Shown here piece by piece: positions 7,473 to 15,653 of a stretch of 28,322 bases of DNA. The DNA is from a virus: positions 1 through 28,322 of the IMG/VR virus record IMGVR_UViG_3300028883_000994; one strand, given 5' to 3'. The position numbers and the translations under genes were made by a program. The notes under the pieces are model-generated. The model ran no database searches. It was not told the origin of the DNA and was given only the letters and a program-made list of their open reading frames with translations. How positions within the stretch are numbered: the first letter of the stretch is position 1; each line of letters opens with the position of its first letter.

Positions 7473-7962
7473 GCCACTGTTCACCGTGAAGGTGGATCAC
7501 AACGCCATCACCAGAGCGCAGAGGGTGTTGAACCGTTACCCCGCTGCACTTTTGGCAGTCCTTGAGGAGGGGATGAATGCCATCGCGCTGGAGGTGCAAC
7601 GAACGGCGGTTGTCAAGCTCACCGAACAGGGCGCGGTGGACACAGGGCAATTGCGTGCCTCGATCACGATCCATCCGATCTCCGATACCGAACTGGTGGT
7701 CGGTACAAACGTAGCCTACGCGGCTGCCGTGGAGTTTGGGGCAAAGGCGCACTGGATTCGCATCGACAAGACACCCGGCTTTCGCGCCTGGCTACGACAT
7801 CACGGCATCGACCCCAAGGGAGAGTTGGCCTATTTCCGAGTCGCTCCGAAGCCAAAACCCTACATGGAACCGGCGTTCGAAGCTGGTCGAGATCTGGCGT
7901 CCAGAGAAATCCCCAAACGAGTCGAACAAGCGTTGAAGACTGTCACTGGAGGTTCGGGATGA
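7465..7962 (+). CDS. HK97 gp10-like tail completion protein
   Basis: A 165-residue neck protein. I choose GTG 7465 because it follows GGAGAGAGAA at a good distance, overlaps the previous stop and gives an N-terminus (VAEPLFTVKVDHN) typical of the family. An ATG 54 nt upstream in the same frame would overlap the closure gene much further. The family signature is visible: a long helix with LEEGMNAIALEVQRTAVVKLTE, then GAVDTGQLRASITIHPI, ELVVGTNVAYAAAVEFGAKAHWI, and finally KPKPYMEPAFEAG. These match HK97 gp10 and related proteins, which join head and tail. Confidence 0.8.
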   Translation: MAEPLFTVKVDHNAITRAQRVLNRYPAALLAVLEEGMNAIALEVQRTAVVKLTEQGAVDTGQLRASITIHPISDTELVVGTNVAYAAAVEFGAKAHWIRIDKTPGFRAWLRHHGIDPKGELAYFRVAPKPKPYMEPAFEAGRDLASREIPKRVEQALKTVTGGSG

Positions 7963-8489
7963 GGCTGGAAGCGGCGCTGGCACAGCATCTCGGGACTGTC
8001 ATCACAGGCCTGTACATGTTCCGCGACGACCTGGCGTGGAACGCGGCAGGGAATCCCTATCCCTACCTGCTGATCGGGGAGATCTCGCGTAACCGGCGGT
8101 CACTGGGGACGGGAAGGTTCGACGGTTACCAGGGCGGCAGTACCCCTATGAAGCTGGTCAAGGAGCGTCGAGTACTGCGCTTTACGCTACGTGCCGCTGG
8201 CGACCGGCAGCACAGCGGCGGCCGCCTCGCCAGCGACCTTGCCGAGCGAGTGATGGCCGAGTTGGACCGATTGTGCCAAAACGGAAGTGTCGATCTGCCG
8301 ATCCCCGATACGACCGAGACCGTGCACATCGAACGGGTCGTGTTCCAGGGCCGGAATGACCTGCCGCCGATGGACAGCGGCGAGCCCTTCGTGCACCAGG
8401 TGGCGTTCAGCTACGCGTTCACGATTCACCGTGTGACCGAGGGTGAACCGACTGAATCGCTTCAAACCCTCCAAATCGACAAGGAATAG
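7959..8489 (+). CDS. Tail terminator-like protein
   Basis: This 176-residue protein starts with ATGA, overlapping the stop of the gp10-like gene. It has the layout of tail terminators: an N-terminal helix (RLEAALAQHLGTVI), a YPYLLIGEI strand, a segment with LRFTLRAAGD, a helix (LASDLAERVMAELDRLC) and C-terminal strands (HQVAFSYAFTIHRVTE). Terminators cap the tail tube and dock to the head. The position between gp10-like and sheath genes is that of P2/Mu-type contractile tails. Family membership is inferred, as the class varies greatly in sequence. Confidence 0.6.
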   Translation: MRLEAALAQHLGTVITGLYMFRDDLAWNAAGNPYPYLLIGEISRNRRSLGTGRFDGYQGGSTPMKLVKERRVLRFTLRAAGDRQHSGGRLASDLAERVMAELDRLCQNGSVDLPIPDTTETVHIERVVFQGRNDLPPMDSGEPFVHQVAFSYAFTIHRVTEGEPTESLQTLQIDKE

Positions 8490-8491
8490 AC

Positions 8492-8734
8492 ATGACAGGT
8501 GAAAAGAAAAAACTGGATGTGTCGGCCGAGGATAAAGCACCGACTCCAGTCCGAAACACCGAGCAATCCCTGCGGCTGGCGACGCTGCTGAAGCTGGAAA
8601 AGATCCCCGAGATTGAGGCGAAGGGATTCCTGGCGGGCACGGGACTGAAGTCCTCGGACAAGATGACTCGGTCGGCGTTCGTGAAGCGTTTCAACGCGTG
8701 GCGTAACCAACTCGCCGGGAAGGAGACTCGATGA
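8492..8734 (+). CDS. Small conserved-position protein, 80 aa
   Basis: This charged 80-residue protein begins 2 nt after the terminator gene and its stop overlaps the sheath start (ATGA). It has a disordered lysine-rich N-terminus and a helical C-terminal half (IPEIEAKGFLAGTGLKSSDKMTRSAFVKRFNAWRN). Contractile phages such as Mu also have a small gene in this slot, but I see no DUF2635 signature here. It may help sheath or neck assembly; that is inference from position only. Confidence 0.6.
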   Translation: MTGEKKKLDVSAEDKAPTPVRNTEQSLRLATLLKLEKIPEIEAKGFLAGTGLKSSDKMTRSAFVKRFNAWRNQLAGKETR

Positions 8735-10125
8735 CCCAGGTGATCAAGGATGTCTATACCAGCTACCTCTCCGGCGCAGTTGTGGTGACGCCACCACCGA
8801 ACAATGTCGAGTTCGTTGCCGCTCCGGCCATGGGTGGACCCGTATTGCAGAAAGTGACCATTTCGGACAAGATGACCGCCAAATCCGTGTTTAAGGGCGG
8901 CGAAATGCTGAAGGCCCTCGAGGAACGGATCGATGCGGGAAGCCAGGTGATCTACGCCGTGCGTATGGCCTCAGACAACGCCGCCTATGCCACCGTGGCG
9001 TTCCTCGCATCCGCCGCTCCCTCCTTGACGATCCGGGGAAAGGAGAAGGGAACCTGGTGGAACGATATCGAGGTTGATATCACAGCCGATGGCGAAAATC
9101 GCACCGTGGAGATCATCGATCCAGGCACAGACGATGTCTACGCCTTCACAGCCTCGACGCTGGATGCACTAGTCGATGCGATCAACGCTGGACAGAATCT
9201 GGTCACCGCCGTCAAGGATGGCACAGCCCTCCCGGATGCCGTGAGTGGCCAGGCACTCAGCGATGGAAACGACGGCAATGACCTGGCCAACGCCGACTAC
9301 CTGGCGGCGATCACCCTCTCCGAAGATTACCCGGATGTGAACTGGGTACACTTCGTCGGAGCGGCCGATGCCGGGCTATGGGCCTCGATCCTGACTTCCT
9401 GCGATCACATGATCGAGGACGGCATCGGGGAACGATTCGCCTTGTTGGACTTGCCCGTTTTCAATCCAGCTGACCCTGAGCATCCGACGACGAATGAGAT
9501 CGAGAACTATAAGAGCGCCGTATTTGCCCTCGGCGCGACGGCGAAGAACCGCAACGCAGTATTCATCGCGGGCAACGGTCAATTCACCGGATCGGACGGC
9601 ACAGTCTATTGGAATCGCCTTACCTCGACTTTGTCGGGTGTCCTGGCATCGTCAACCGTGTCGCGTTCGTTGCTCGGGCAGGTGCCGGTGAACGTCTCGG
9701 CAATCTCCCCCGAGTGGTCGCGTGGTTCGCAAGTCGAGCTGGTCACCAACCACGTCAACCACCTGCGGTTCCAGCCGGGTGTCGGGTTCATCTTCGCGCT
9801 GTCAGAGAACAATCCGCCCACCGGTGACAGCTACAACCGTGTCGAAAAACTCCGTGCGGTCTACAGCGCGGGCAAGCAGGTGCGTGCGGCGGCGATCCCC
9901 CACCTCGGGCGACCCAACGACAGCGCGGGTGAAGGGCTAAAGATCCTCGAAGAAGATCTGAAGCGCCCCCTTGACCTGATGATCCAACAGGACGAGATCG
10001 ACAGCTACGAGCTGACCGTGTCTTCGACGTCTGAGCAGCGCGCCCAGGGACTGGCCGTAGTCACCCTGCAGGTGAACAGCCTGAAGGCGTTCGAGATCAT
10101 CCTCGAGAACATCCATCTGGATTAG
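8731..10125 (+). CDS. Contractile tail sheath protein
   Basis: The 464-residue protein is the outer, contracting layer of the tail. Visible features are the N-terminal PPPNNVEFVAAPAMGGP, a beta insertion domain with RGKEKGTWWNDIEVDIT (a phrase typical of sheath proteins, where GxWGN-DI-V recurs), a middle domain with VNWVHFVGAADAGLWASILTSC, and a conserved C-terminal domain with NPPTGDSYNRVEKLRAVYSAGKQVRAAAIPHLGRPNDSAGE. The end is strand-forming, as in sheath handshake strands. The gene overlaps the preceding stop by 4 nt and is followed 10 nt later by the tube gene, the standard sheath-tube pair. The presence of a sheath places this phage among contractile-tailed (myovirus) types. Confidence 0.85.
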   Translation: MTQVIKDVYTSYLSGAVVVTPPPNNVEFVAAPAMGGPVLQKVTISDKMTAKSVFKGGEMLKALEERIDAGSQVIYAVRMASDNAAYATVAFLASAAPSLTIRGKEKGTWWNDIEVDITADGENRTVEIIDPGTDDVYAFTASTLDALVDAINAGQNLVTAVKDGTALPDAVSGQALSDGNDGNDLANADYLAAITLSEDYPDVNWVHFVGAADAGLWASILTSCDHMIEDGIGERFALLDLPVFNPADPEHPTTNEIENYKSAVFALGATAKNRNAVFIAGNGQFTGSDGTVYWNRLTSTLSGVLASSTVSRSLLGQVPVNVSAISPEWSRGSQVELVTNHVNHLRFQPGVGFIFALSENNPPTGDSYNRVEKLRAVYSAGKQVRAAAIPHLGRPNDSAGEGLKILEEDLKRPLDLMIQQDEIDSYELTVSSTSEQRAQGLAVVTLQVNSLKAFEIILENIHLD

Positions 10126-10135
10126 GAGATAGAGA

Positions 10136-10606
10136 ATGGCCGACTGGATAGAAGATCTCGGCACTGCCGACGGCATCGCAGGCAACAGTGTCAAGCTGAT
10201 CCTGGATGGCGTGCCGGTGCTTGCCCTGCAGAACTTCAACTGGAAGATCAAGAAGGACAAGAAGCCGCTGTTCGGGGCTGGCTATCCCCAGGCGCACGGC
10301 GTCACACGCAGCATCCACAAGACCTACGAGATCGATTTCGAGGTCAAGGAAGTGTTGGTCAACAGCGCGATCAACGCCGCCCAGGGCGCGAAGAACGCCG
10401 GTCTGCTCGCCCCCTACGAAGACTGGACGGATGTCCGCAACGGCACCATCATCGTCCTCTATCCAGGTGCGGCTGCAACGAGGTCAAAGACGTTCAAGGG
10501 AGTCGAGATCACAGGCTGTGACGGAGGATTCGCGGACGGTGAGGATGCCGATCCCATCGGGATGAAGATGACAGGCTTCGCCACATCAGCGAGCGGCCTG
10601 TTCTAA
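10136..10606 (+). CDS. Tail tube protein
   Basis: This 156-residue protein follows the sheath gene with a clear AGGAGA ribosome site 5-10 nt before the ATG. It has an all-beta layout with one helix: VKLILDGVPVLALQNFNWKIKKDKKPLFGAGYPQAHGVTRS, YEIDFEVKEVLV, a helix at about residues 85-95, and IGMKMTGFATS at the end. These match the P2/Mu-type tube fold, in which the hexameric rings form the inner channel that the sheath drives through the envelope. Its position between sheath and chaperone genes supports this. Confidence 0.75.
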   Translation: MADWIEDLGTADGIAGNSVKLILDGVPVLALQNFNWKIKKDKKPLFGAGYPQAHGVTRSIHKTYEIDFEVKEVLVNSAINAAQGAKNAGLLAPYEDWTDVRNGTIIVLYPGAAATRSKTFKGVEITGCDGGFADGEDADPIGMKMTGFATSASGLF

Positions 10607-10621
10607 CCAAATGAGGAAACC

Positions 10622-10960
10622 ATGTCGGATACGAAGACCAACGAGTTCGAACGCATCATCGAACGACTGAAGGAGCAGTACAAACCACACAACCTCTTCC
10701 TGATCGAGGACGGTCGCAGCGGTGAGAGGTACATCGCACGCGGATCAAACTGGACCGAGTTCAGCGAGATCATGAAGTCCCCCGCGAACCGGATCCCCTT
10801 CGAATTGGTACGACGATTGATCGTCTGGCCTGAAATCGACGCCGTCGACTTGGACACGAACGCCTCCGGCAAATGGCAACCAGGCCGGATCACAGCACTG
10901 GCCGAACAAATCCAGGAAGCCCTCGGCTACACCCGGAGCTACACGGTAAAAAACGTGTAG
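10622..10960 (+). CDS. Tail assembly chaperone, zero-frame product (gpG-like)
   Basis: The 112-residue helical protein lies between tube and tape measure genes, the fixed place of the lambda gpG/P2 E class of tail chaperones. These bind the tape measure during tail assembly and are absent from the virion. It starts after ATGAGGAAACC with a good GAGGA site. The reading frame ends at TAG 10958-10960, just after the slippery sequence A AAA AAC. That arrangement shows that most ribosomes stop here while some move to the -1 frame and make the long form. Residues NRIPFELVRRLIVWPEIDAVDLD and the helix ITALAEQIQEALG are the best-folded parts. Confidence 0.75.
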   Translation: MSDTKTNEFERIIERLKEQYKPHNLFLIEDGRSGERYIARGSNWTEFSEIMKSPANRIPFELVRRLIVWPEIDAVDLDTNASGKWQPGRITALAEQIQEALGYTRSYTVKNV

Positions 10961-11157
10961 GGCGGTCCAAGGCCGCAATCGACCGTACCGCGTACCTGCA
11001 AATGCGGGCGGTAATCTGTTCACATTTCGGTGGGTACTCGTTCGAGAAGCTAGACGGTCTCCCGCTGGACCAAGTCATCGATATCTATGCCGCAGCCGAG
11101 TGGTTGGCGGAACAGGAACGTAAGTCGGTAAAAGCCAAAGGAACCTTGAACCGATGA
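10622..11157 (+). CDS. Tail assembly chaperone, frameshifted long form (gpGT-like)
   Basis: Predicted product of the -1 shift at 10954: 111 residues from the zero frame joined to 67 residues of the -1 frame, 178 in all. The base C at 10954 is read twice. The downstream part (AYLQMRAVICSHFGGYSFEKLDGLPLDQVIDIYAAAEWLAEQERKS) is helical and resembles the second domain of phage tail chaperone long forms. It has no start codon with a good ribosome site of its own in the right place, so frameshifting is the best explanation for its conserved look. The stop TGA 11155-11157 overlaps the tape measure ATG (ATGA). Confidence 0.75.
10948..10954 (+). promoter_or_regulatory. Programmed -1 ribosomal frameshift site
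   Basis: The heptamer A AAA AAC (zero-frame codons GTA AAA AAC, then GTG TAG) is a canonical -1 slippery site. A stem can form 7 nt downstream between GCGGTC (10962-10967) and GACCGT (10981-10986), with one G-U pair. Slip-back joins codon 111 to the -1 frame reading RVGRSKAAIDRT. Confidence 0.8.
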
Positions 11158-13460
11158 GTCTGCTGCAGGGATTCACTCAGGCGATTCGGATCGATCTGCA
11201 GGGATCGTCCAACCTCGATTCGACTGTCGGGAGTGCGACAACCGAACTCGACCGTTTCGCCTCTTCGGCGAAAAGGCTGGGTGTCCTTGGCGGCATACTC
11301 ACGGGCATCGGTGTCGCCCTGACTGGTTTCTCGGCCATGACTGCCTCATCCACAATCCGTTCCCAGGAAGCTTTGGGCGAGATGGCATCACTTGGTTACC
11401 AAGACCTGAACCTGCTCGAGCGTGCAGCCTCCAATTTCTCCAGCCGCTTCGCCGGAACCACGAAACCTGAATTCATCCGTGCCGCCTACGACATCAAATC
11501 CGGTATCGCTTCTCTGTCCGACGAAGGTGTAGCGGACTTTACCCGGCTCTCGGCGATGACCGCACGGGCAACACGCTCGACTGTCAGCGAGATGACCTCG
11601 CTATTTGCCACGGCCTACGGGATCTACAAGGGATTCTATAGCGAGCTGACCGATGCCCAGTTCGGGGAGTTGTTCAGTGGCGGGCTGGCGGCGGCTGTGC
11701 AGCAATTCAAGACAACCGGGCCGGGTATGGCGAGGGCGATCAGCAACCTCGGTGCGACGGCGACGACTTCCATGGTACCCATGGAAGAGCAGTTGGCCAT
11801 TCTTGGCATGCTGCAGGCAACCATGTCCGGCGATGAAGCGGGCACCAAGTACCGTCAGTTCATGCTTACTGCCGCACGAGCAGCGCAACAACTCGGCCTC
11901 AACTTCAGCGATGCTCACGGACAGCTGCTCCCGATGGCGGACATCCTCGACACCCTCAAATCTCGATTCGGTGAAACCATCGACGCTGCCGAAAAACTGC
12001 AGATTCGGGAAGCATTCGGGACGGTGGAAGCCCTGGCTGTCGTGGACCTGCTGATCGGCAAGACCGGCGATCTGCGAAACAACGTCAATGCGATGGCTGT
12101 TGCCATGGGCGGTGGTTCAGCACTCACCCTTGAAATGGCACAGGCCATGGACAGAGGGTTGGGACCTGTGCTCACGCTGACAAAACAGCGATTAGCGAAT
12201 GCGTTCGAAGCGCTCGGCAAGCCAATGGCAGAGATGATCGGACCGGTGTTCGATAGGATATCAGGCATCGTCGGAGCATTTCGATCCTGGGCTGAAACCC
12301 ACCCGGGCCTTATCAAACTGGGCATGGGCATCACGCTGATGAGTGGCGTGGTAATGACCCTTGCAGGCGGATTACTCCTGGCGGGTGCAGGGTTCGGTAC
12401 TCTCGCGACCGGTCTGATTGGTGCTGCGACGGCGATGGGCATTGGTACTGCGAGCTCTCTCACTTTGAGCGGTGCTGTCGCAGGGCTGGGAACGGCGGTA
12501 TGGACCGCACTGGCCCCCGTTCTTCCCATCATCGCATCCGTGACAGCCGTTGCGGGCGTCCTCTACCTCGCGTGGAAGGGAAACCTCTACGGGCTGCGTG
12601 ACGCTGTCACAGTCACATGGACCAACATCCGTGCGGCGTTCGAAGCGGTGAAACGTCCTCTGATGATGCTCTGGAATATTGCCAAGATGGTATTTGACGG
12701 CTGGATTGTGAAAGTGCAGGAATGGTACGACACATGGAACGGCACCTTCACCGGCGCAGCATCGCCGCTGGTTCGTTTCGTCGAGATCGCCTCGTATTCA
12801 ATCGGCTACATCTGGGGTGTCCTCCTTCGCTTTGTGGAGTGGGTGCAACCTGCCATGCAGGCAGCATTCGAGGTCGCAGCTACCGCCATGACCACCCTGT
12901 GGCACACCGTTTCGGGAATTTTCAAAATCGGACTCGCCCTGATTCAAGGCGATTGGGTAGGCGCATGGCAGGCAATGAAGAACACTGCTGTTCAACTCTT
13001 CGGTGATCTTCGTTCACTGCTCGCTGCCTACGGACGCTTCTTCATCGAAGTGTGGGATCTGCTGTCAGGTGTTGTCGGTCGAGTCTTCTCCGGTGTTTGG
13101 ACCACGATCAAGAACGGATTCTTTGGTCTGCTCAACTTCATGATCGAGCGGATCAACGGCCTGATCGGTGTGATCAACCTCGTGCCGGGGATCGACATTC
13201 CGAACCTAGAGAGTTTCAGCCAGATCGATGGTGGAAACATTACTGGTGAAACAGGTACCGTCGTTAGCAACGCGATCAGTTCCACAGACCGCACCAGCAG
13301 GTCCGTCAGTGTCGATCGGTCCATTCATGGCATCACGCTCAACGTGAACACGCCCTCCGGTTCGGACATCGGCACAATCCGCCAGGCGTTCCTGGAAGCC
13401 CTCGAGGAAATCTCCGGACAGTCGGACGGCATCGAGGAGGCGGTGCTCAATGCCGGATGA
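11154..13460 (+). CDS. Tail tape measure protein, TP901 type
   Basis: This 768-residue protein sets tail length and is expelled ahead of the DNA. The first 350 residues match the TP901 tape-measure core: the segment around SFSAMTASSTIRSQEALGEM, LAAAVQQFKTTGPGMARAISNLGATATTSMVPMEEQLAILGMLQATM, and AGTKYRQFMLTAARAAQQLGLNFSDAHGQLLPM. Hydrophobic segments occur at about 41-65, 388-430 and 447-475, followed by alternating amphipathic helices and a Trp-rich part. The tail of the protein (residues about 690-768) is soluble and may be the end that docks to the baseplate hub. It is short for a tape measure, which implies a fairly short tail. The start overlaps the chaperone stop, and its own stop overlaps the next gene by 11 nt. 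Confidence 0.85.
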   Translation: MSLLQGFTQAIRIDLQGSSNLDSTVGSATTELDRFASSAKRLGVLGGILTGIGVALTGFSAMTASSTIRSQEALGEMASLGYQDLNLLERAASNFSSRFAGTTKPEFIRAAYDIKSGIASLSDEGVADFTRLSAMTARATRSTVSEMTSLFATAYGIYKGFYSELTDAQFGELFSGGLAAAVQQFKTTGPGMARAISNLGATATTSMVPMEEQLAILGMLQATMSGDEAGTKYRQFMLTAARAAQQLGLNFSDAHGQLLPMADILDTLKSRFGETIDAAEKLQIREAFGTVEALAVVDLLIGKTGDLRNNVNAMAVAMGGGSALTLEMAQAMDRGLGPVLTLTKQRLANAFEALGKPMAEMIGPVFDRISGIVGAFRSWAETHPGLIKLGMGITLMSGVVMTLAGGLLLAGAGFGTLATGLIGAATAMGIGTASSLTLSGAVAGLGTAVWTALAPVLPIIASVTAVAGVLYLAWKGNLYGLRDAVTVTWTNIRAAFEAVKRPLMMLWNIAKMVFDGWIVKVQEWYDTWNGTFTGAASPLVRFVEIASYSIGYIWGVLLRFVEWVQPAMQAAFEVAATAMTTLWHTVSGIFKIGLALIQGDWVGAWQAMKNTAVQLFGDLRSLLAAYGRFFIEVWDLLSGVVGRVFSGVWTTIKNGFFGLLNFMIERINGLIGVINLVPGIDIPNLESFSQIDGGNITGETGTVVSNAISSTDRTSRSVSVDRSIHGITLNVNTPSGSDIGTIRQAFLEALEEISGQSDGIEEAVLNAG

Positions 13461-14058
13461 GTTGCTGCAGACCATGACCAACAACCTCGCGGTCGAGGTG
13501 ATGCTGGGCGACCTGGTGCTGCCGGTGCCACCGCGTCGAATGCGCATCCGCCAGGCGGCGAAGGTGGATGAGGTTGATGTACCCGGCCGCAACGGCAAAG
13601 TGAAACAGGCGGTGGGCTACGAATCGGCAGACATCACCCTGCAGCTCGAGATTTGTGATCGGGAAGTCGGCGGCAAAGTTGTCGAGACGGCACGAGAACG
13701 TGTGCGGACACTGACTGCCTTGTTCAAGCCCGAACAGACGGCAATTCCCCAAGTGGTGCCCATCGTCTCGGAATTGACCGAGCTGCTCCGTGTGCGGGAC
13801 GTGCTGATCCGGGATGTCGAAGTGGCGGAAAATGCCGACTACGGCCACTACGACATGACGATCACCTTGGCCGAGTTCGAGTCGCGGGAGAACGAAGCAT
13901 CGGGTACCCTGGCTGGCGGCAGCAGTGGTGGCTCAGGCACAGATGGCACGGATGGAGAATCCGGCGGTTCAGAGGACTCGGAAGTCTCAGCCTTCGAACG
14001 AGGATTTGAAGCGGGTCACGGCAGTGCTCCCTTCAGCCCGGGAGTGGATGGTGGCTGA
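13450..14058 (+). CDS. Baseplate or tail-tube initiator-type protein
   Basis: A 202-residue protein between tape measure and hub genes. The first 140 residues form a beta-rich domain (VEVMLGDLVLPVPPRRMRIRQAAKVDEVDVPGRNGKVKQAVGYESADITLQLEI) that looks like tail-tube-related baseplate proteins (DUF6046-like or gp53/DNA-circularisation N-domain type). The remaining 60 residues are a Gly/Ser/Asp-rich linker followed by SAFERGFEAGHGSAPFSPGVDGG, likely flexible. I see no LysM motif. It probably joins the tube end to the hub. The exact family is uncertain. Confidence 0.55.
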   Translation: MPDELLQTMTNNLAVEVMLGDLVLPVPPRRMRIRQAAKVDEVDVPGRNGKVKQAVGYESADITLQLEICDREVGGKVVETARERVRTLTALFKPEQTAIPQVVPIVSELTELLRVRDVLIRDVEVAENADYGHYDMTITLAEFESRENEASGTLAGGSSGGSGTDGTDGESGGSEDSEVSAFERGFEAGHGSAPFSPGVDGG

Positions 14059-14815
14059 CATGACGATGCAGCGACCCGCCATTGAGGTGCTGACGGGTGA
14101 CAGGAACTTCTCATCCAGAACGCTCGCCTTCGAGGTGCTCTCGGACCTTCAAGCCACTGCCGATACGGCGACCGTTCGGCTTGAAGATCTGCTTTCCGAG
14201 ATCAGCGGGACCATCCATCGTGGCGATCCGATCACACTTGGATGGGGTACCAATTCCTCCAACAAGTTCGAGATCTTCGCGGGAGTCGTGCGGGATGTGG
14301 ACAGCAGCCGCGATCCTCTGATCCTGCGATGCATCGACTACAACACGATCCTTGCTTCGCGCCGTGTCAGCATCACTTTCCAGGACGAGACCGCGGAGGG
14401 CATCGTTCAAGCGCTGCTGGCGGACACAGGATTGACTGTCGAAGCGGAAGACTCAGGGATCGAGTTCGAACGGCTGCCCCTGTTCAACGTCACTCTCCGT
14501 GAGGCCATTGACTCGATCAGCAATTCTGTGCGTCGAAAGACTGGAGTTCAATGGTATGACTACATCCGGGAAGGTGTGTTTCACTGGGGTCAAGCGGACC
14601 ACGAACAAGACCCGGTGCATTCGTTTCGTTCCGGCGTGGATGTGATCCGCTTCGATCGGTCGATAAAGGGATTCTCCACCTTGGCAAGCCTGATAGTCCC
14701 GGTTCGGCACAGTGAAACGGTCTTGGTCGATGGAGAAAAGTACTTCGTTATGAATGCACAATACCGCTGGCAGGACGGCGGTCGAACCACGCTCGGCCTG
14801 GAGAAGTGCGGATGA
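14048..14815 (+). CDS. Baseplate hub, late control D-like (gpD)
   Basis: 255 residues from ATG 14048, chosen because GGGAG lies just upstream and the start overlaps the previous stop; the open frame itself extends further back to 13925. The sequence has the gpD/gp27 hub pattern: RPAIEVLTGDRNFSSRTLAFEVL at the start, DLLSEISGTIHRGDPITLGWG, FAGVVRDVDSSRDPLILRCIDY, TAEGIVQALLADTGL, a helix, and TTLGLEK at the end. In P2 and Mu this trimer holds the spike and the tube. The next gene is a gpV-type spike, which confirms the setting. Confidence 0.75.
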   Translation: MVADMTMQRPAIEVLTGDRNFSSRTLAFEVLSDLQATADTATVRLEDLLSEISGTIHRGDPITLGWGTNSSNKFEIFAGVVRDVDSSRDPLILRCIDYNTILASRRVSITFQDETAEGIVQALLADTGLTVEAEDSGIEFERLPLFNVTLREAIDSISNSVRRKTGVQWYDYIREGVFHWGQADHEQDPVHSFRSGVDVIRFDRSIKGFSTLASLIVPVRHSETVLVDGEKYFVMNAQYRWQDGGRTTLGLEKCG

Positions 14816-15390
14816 GTGCCCGTTCGATGATGTCCGCGATGAAAAGGATCGTCGAGATGGTGCGGCCCGATCTGTCGACCTACATGAGGTTTCCGCTGCA
14901 GGCCGTGGTCACTTCGGTGGATGTCGATCACTACACATGCGACGTACAGCCGTTGGACGAAGCCTTGCCCCCGCTGCCCCACTGCCGTGTGCTATCGCCT
15001 TGGGCGACTGCGACCAGGCGGCTGGTGGTGTTGCCCGCCGAAGGCGATCAGGTGCTCGTGGGATTTGAAAACGGAGATCCAGACAAGCCCTTTATCCTTG
15101 GCTTCATGCCCGACCAGGGACCGGAGGGGACGCTGCTGATCGAAGCGGAAACAGCAAGAATCATGATAAACCAGGATGGAAACGTCGCTGTCGAATCCGA
15201 CACGAAAGTATCTGTGAACGCACCCGAAATCGACCTGGGAGTGAACGCCGCCGAAGCGGTGATCAAGGGAGAGACGTTTCAACAGTTGTTCAACGCCCAT
15301 CAGCACATCGGCAACCAGGGTGCCCCAACCTCGACGCCGGTTCAGCCGCTGGACGGGTCGGAATTATCTGAAGTCGTCAAGACGGAGTAA
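14812..15390 (+). CDS. Baseplate assembly protein V, membrane-piercing spike
   Basis: 192 residues from ATG 14812 (ATGA overlap with the hub stop, GGAGAA upstream); a GTG 6 nt earlier in frame is less likely. The N-terminal half is an OB-fold (YMRFPLQAVVTSVDVDHYTCDVQPLDE ... RRLVVLPAEGDQVLVGFENGDPDKPFILGFM), as in P2 gpV and Mu gp45. The middle (LLIEAETARIMINQDGNVAVESDTKVSVNAPEIDLG) is a beta-helix repeat. It ends in HQHIGNQGAPTSTPVQPLD, the usual HxH-containing tip region that may bind metal in spikes. The protein pierces the outer membrane when the sheath contracts. Confidence 0.8.
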   Translation: MSARSMMSAMKRIVEMVRPDLSTYMRFPLQAVVTSVDVDHYTCDVQPLDEALPPLPHCRVLSPWATATRRLVVLPAEGDQVLVGFENGDPDKPFILGFMPDQGPEGTLLIEAETARIMINQDGNVAVESDTKVSVNAPEIDLGVNAAEAVIKGETFQQLFNAHQHIGNQGAPTSTPVQPLDGSELSEVVKTE

Positions 15391-15393
15391 GCG

Positions 15394-15651
15394 ATGGCAT
15401 TGAATGCGGAAGGTTTGAAATCCCTGATCCAGCAGAAGAAGCAGCAGCACATGGCGGGCATCGAAGTGTCCGATCCTGCGAATGCCGATCAGGTGCGGGA
15501 TGCGAATAACCTCGCATTGGCCGAGGCGATCTTCGAGCACATCCTGTCCAGTCTGACGGTCACCCTCCCAGTACAACAGGTGATTACGAGTGTAACCGGA
15601 CAAGCTGTCGGAATGCCGAATCCCGCACCGATCGATTGCGAGGTAGAATGA
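15394..15651 (+). CDS. Small baseplate-associated protein, 85 aa
   Basis: This 85-residue, mostly helical protein begins 3 nt after the spike gene, with GGAG in the spike stop region as ribosome site. The helix EGLKSLIQQKKQQHMAGIEVSDPANADQVRDANNLALAEAIFEHIL is followed by a short strand-rich end with GQAVGMPNPAPIDCEVE. Small proteins in this position are common in related prophages but I know no tested role. Its stop lies 2 nt from the convergent stop of the Fic gene. Confidence 0.6.
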   Translation: MALNAEGLKSLIQQKKQQHMAGIEVSDPANADQVRDANNLALAEAIFEHILSSLTVTLPVQQVITSVTGQAVGMPNPAPIDCEVE

Positions 15652-15653
15652 GA

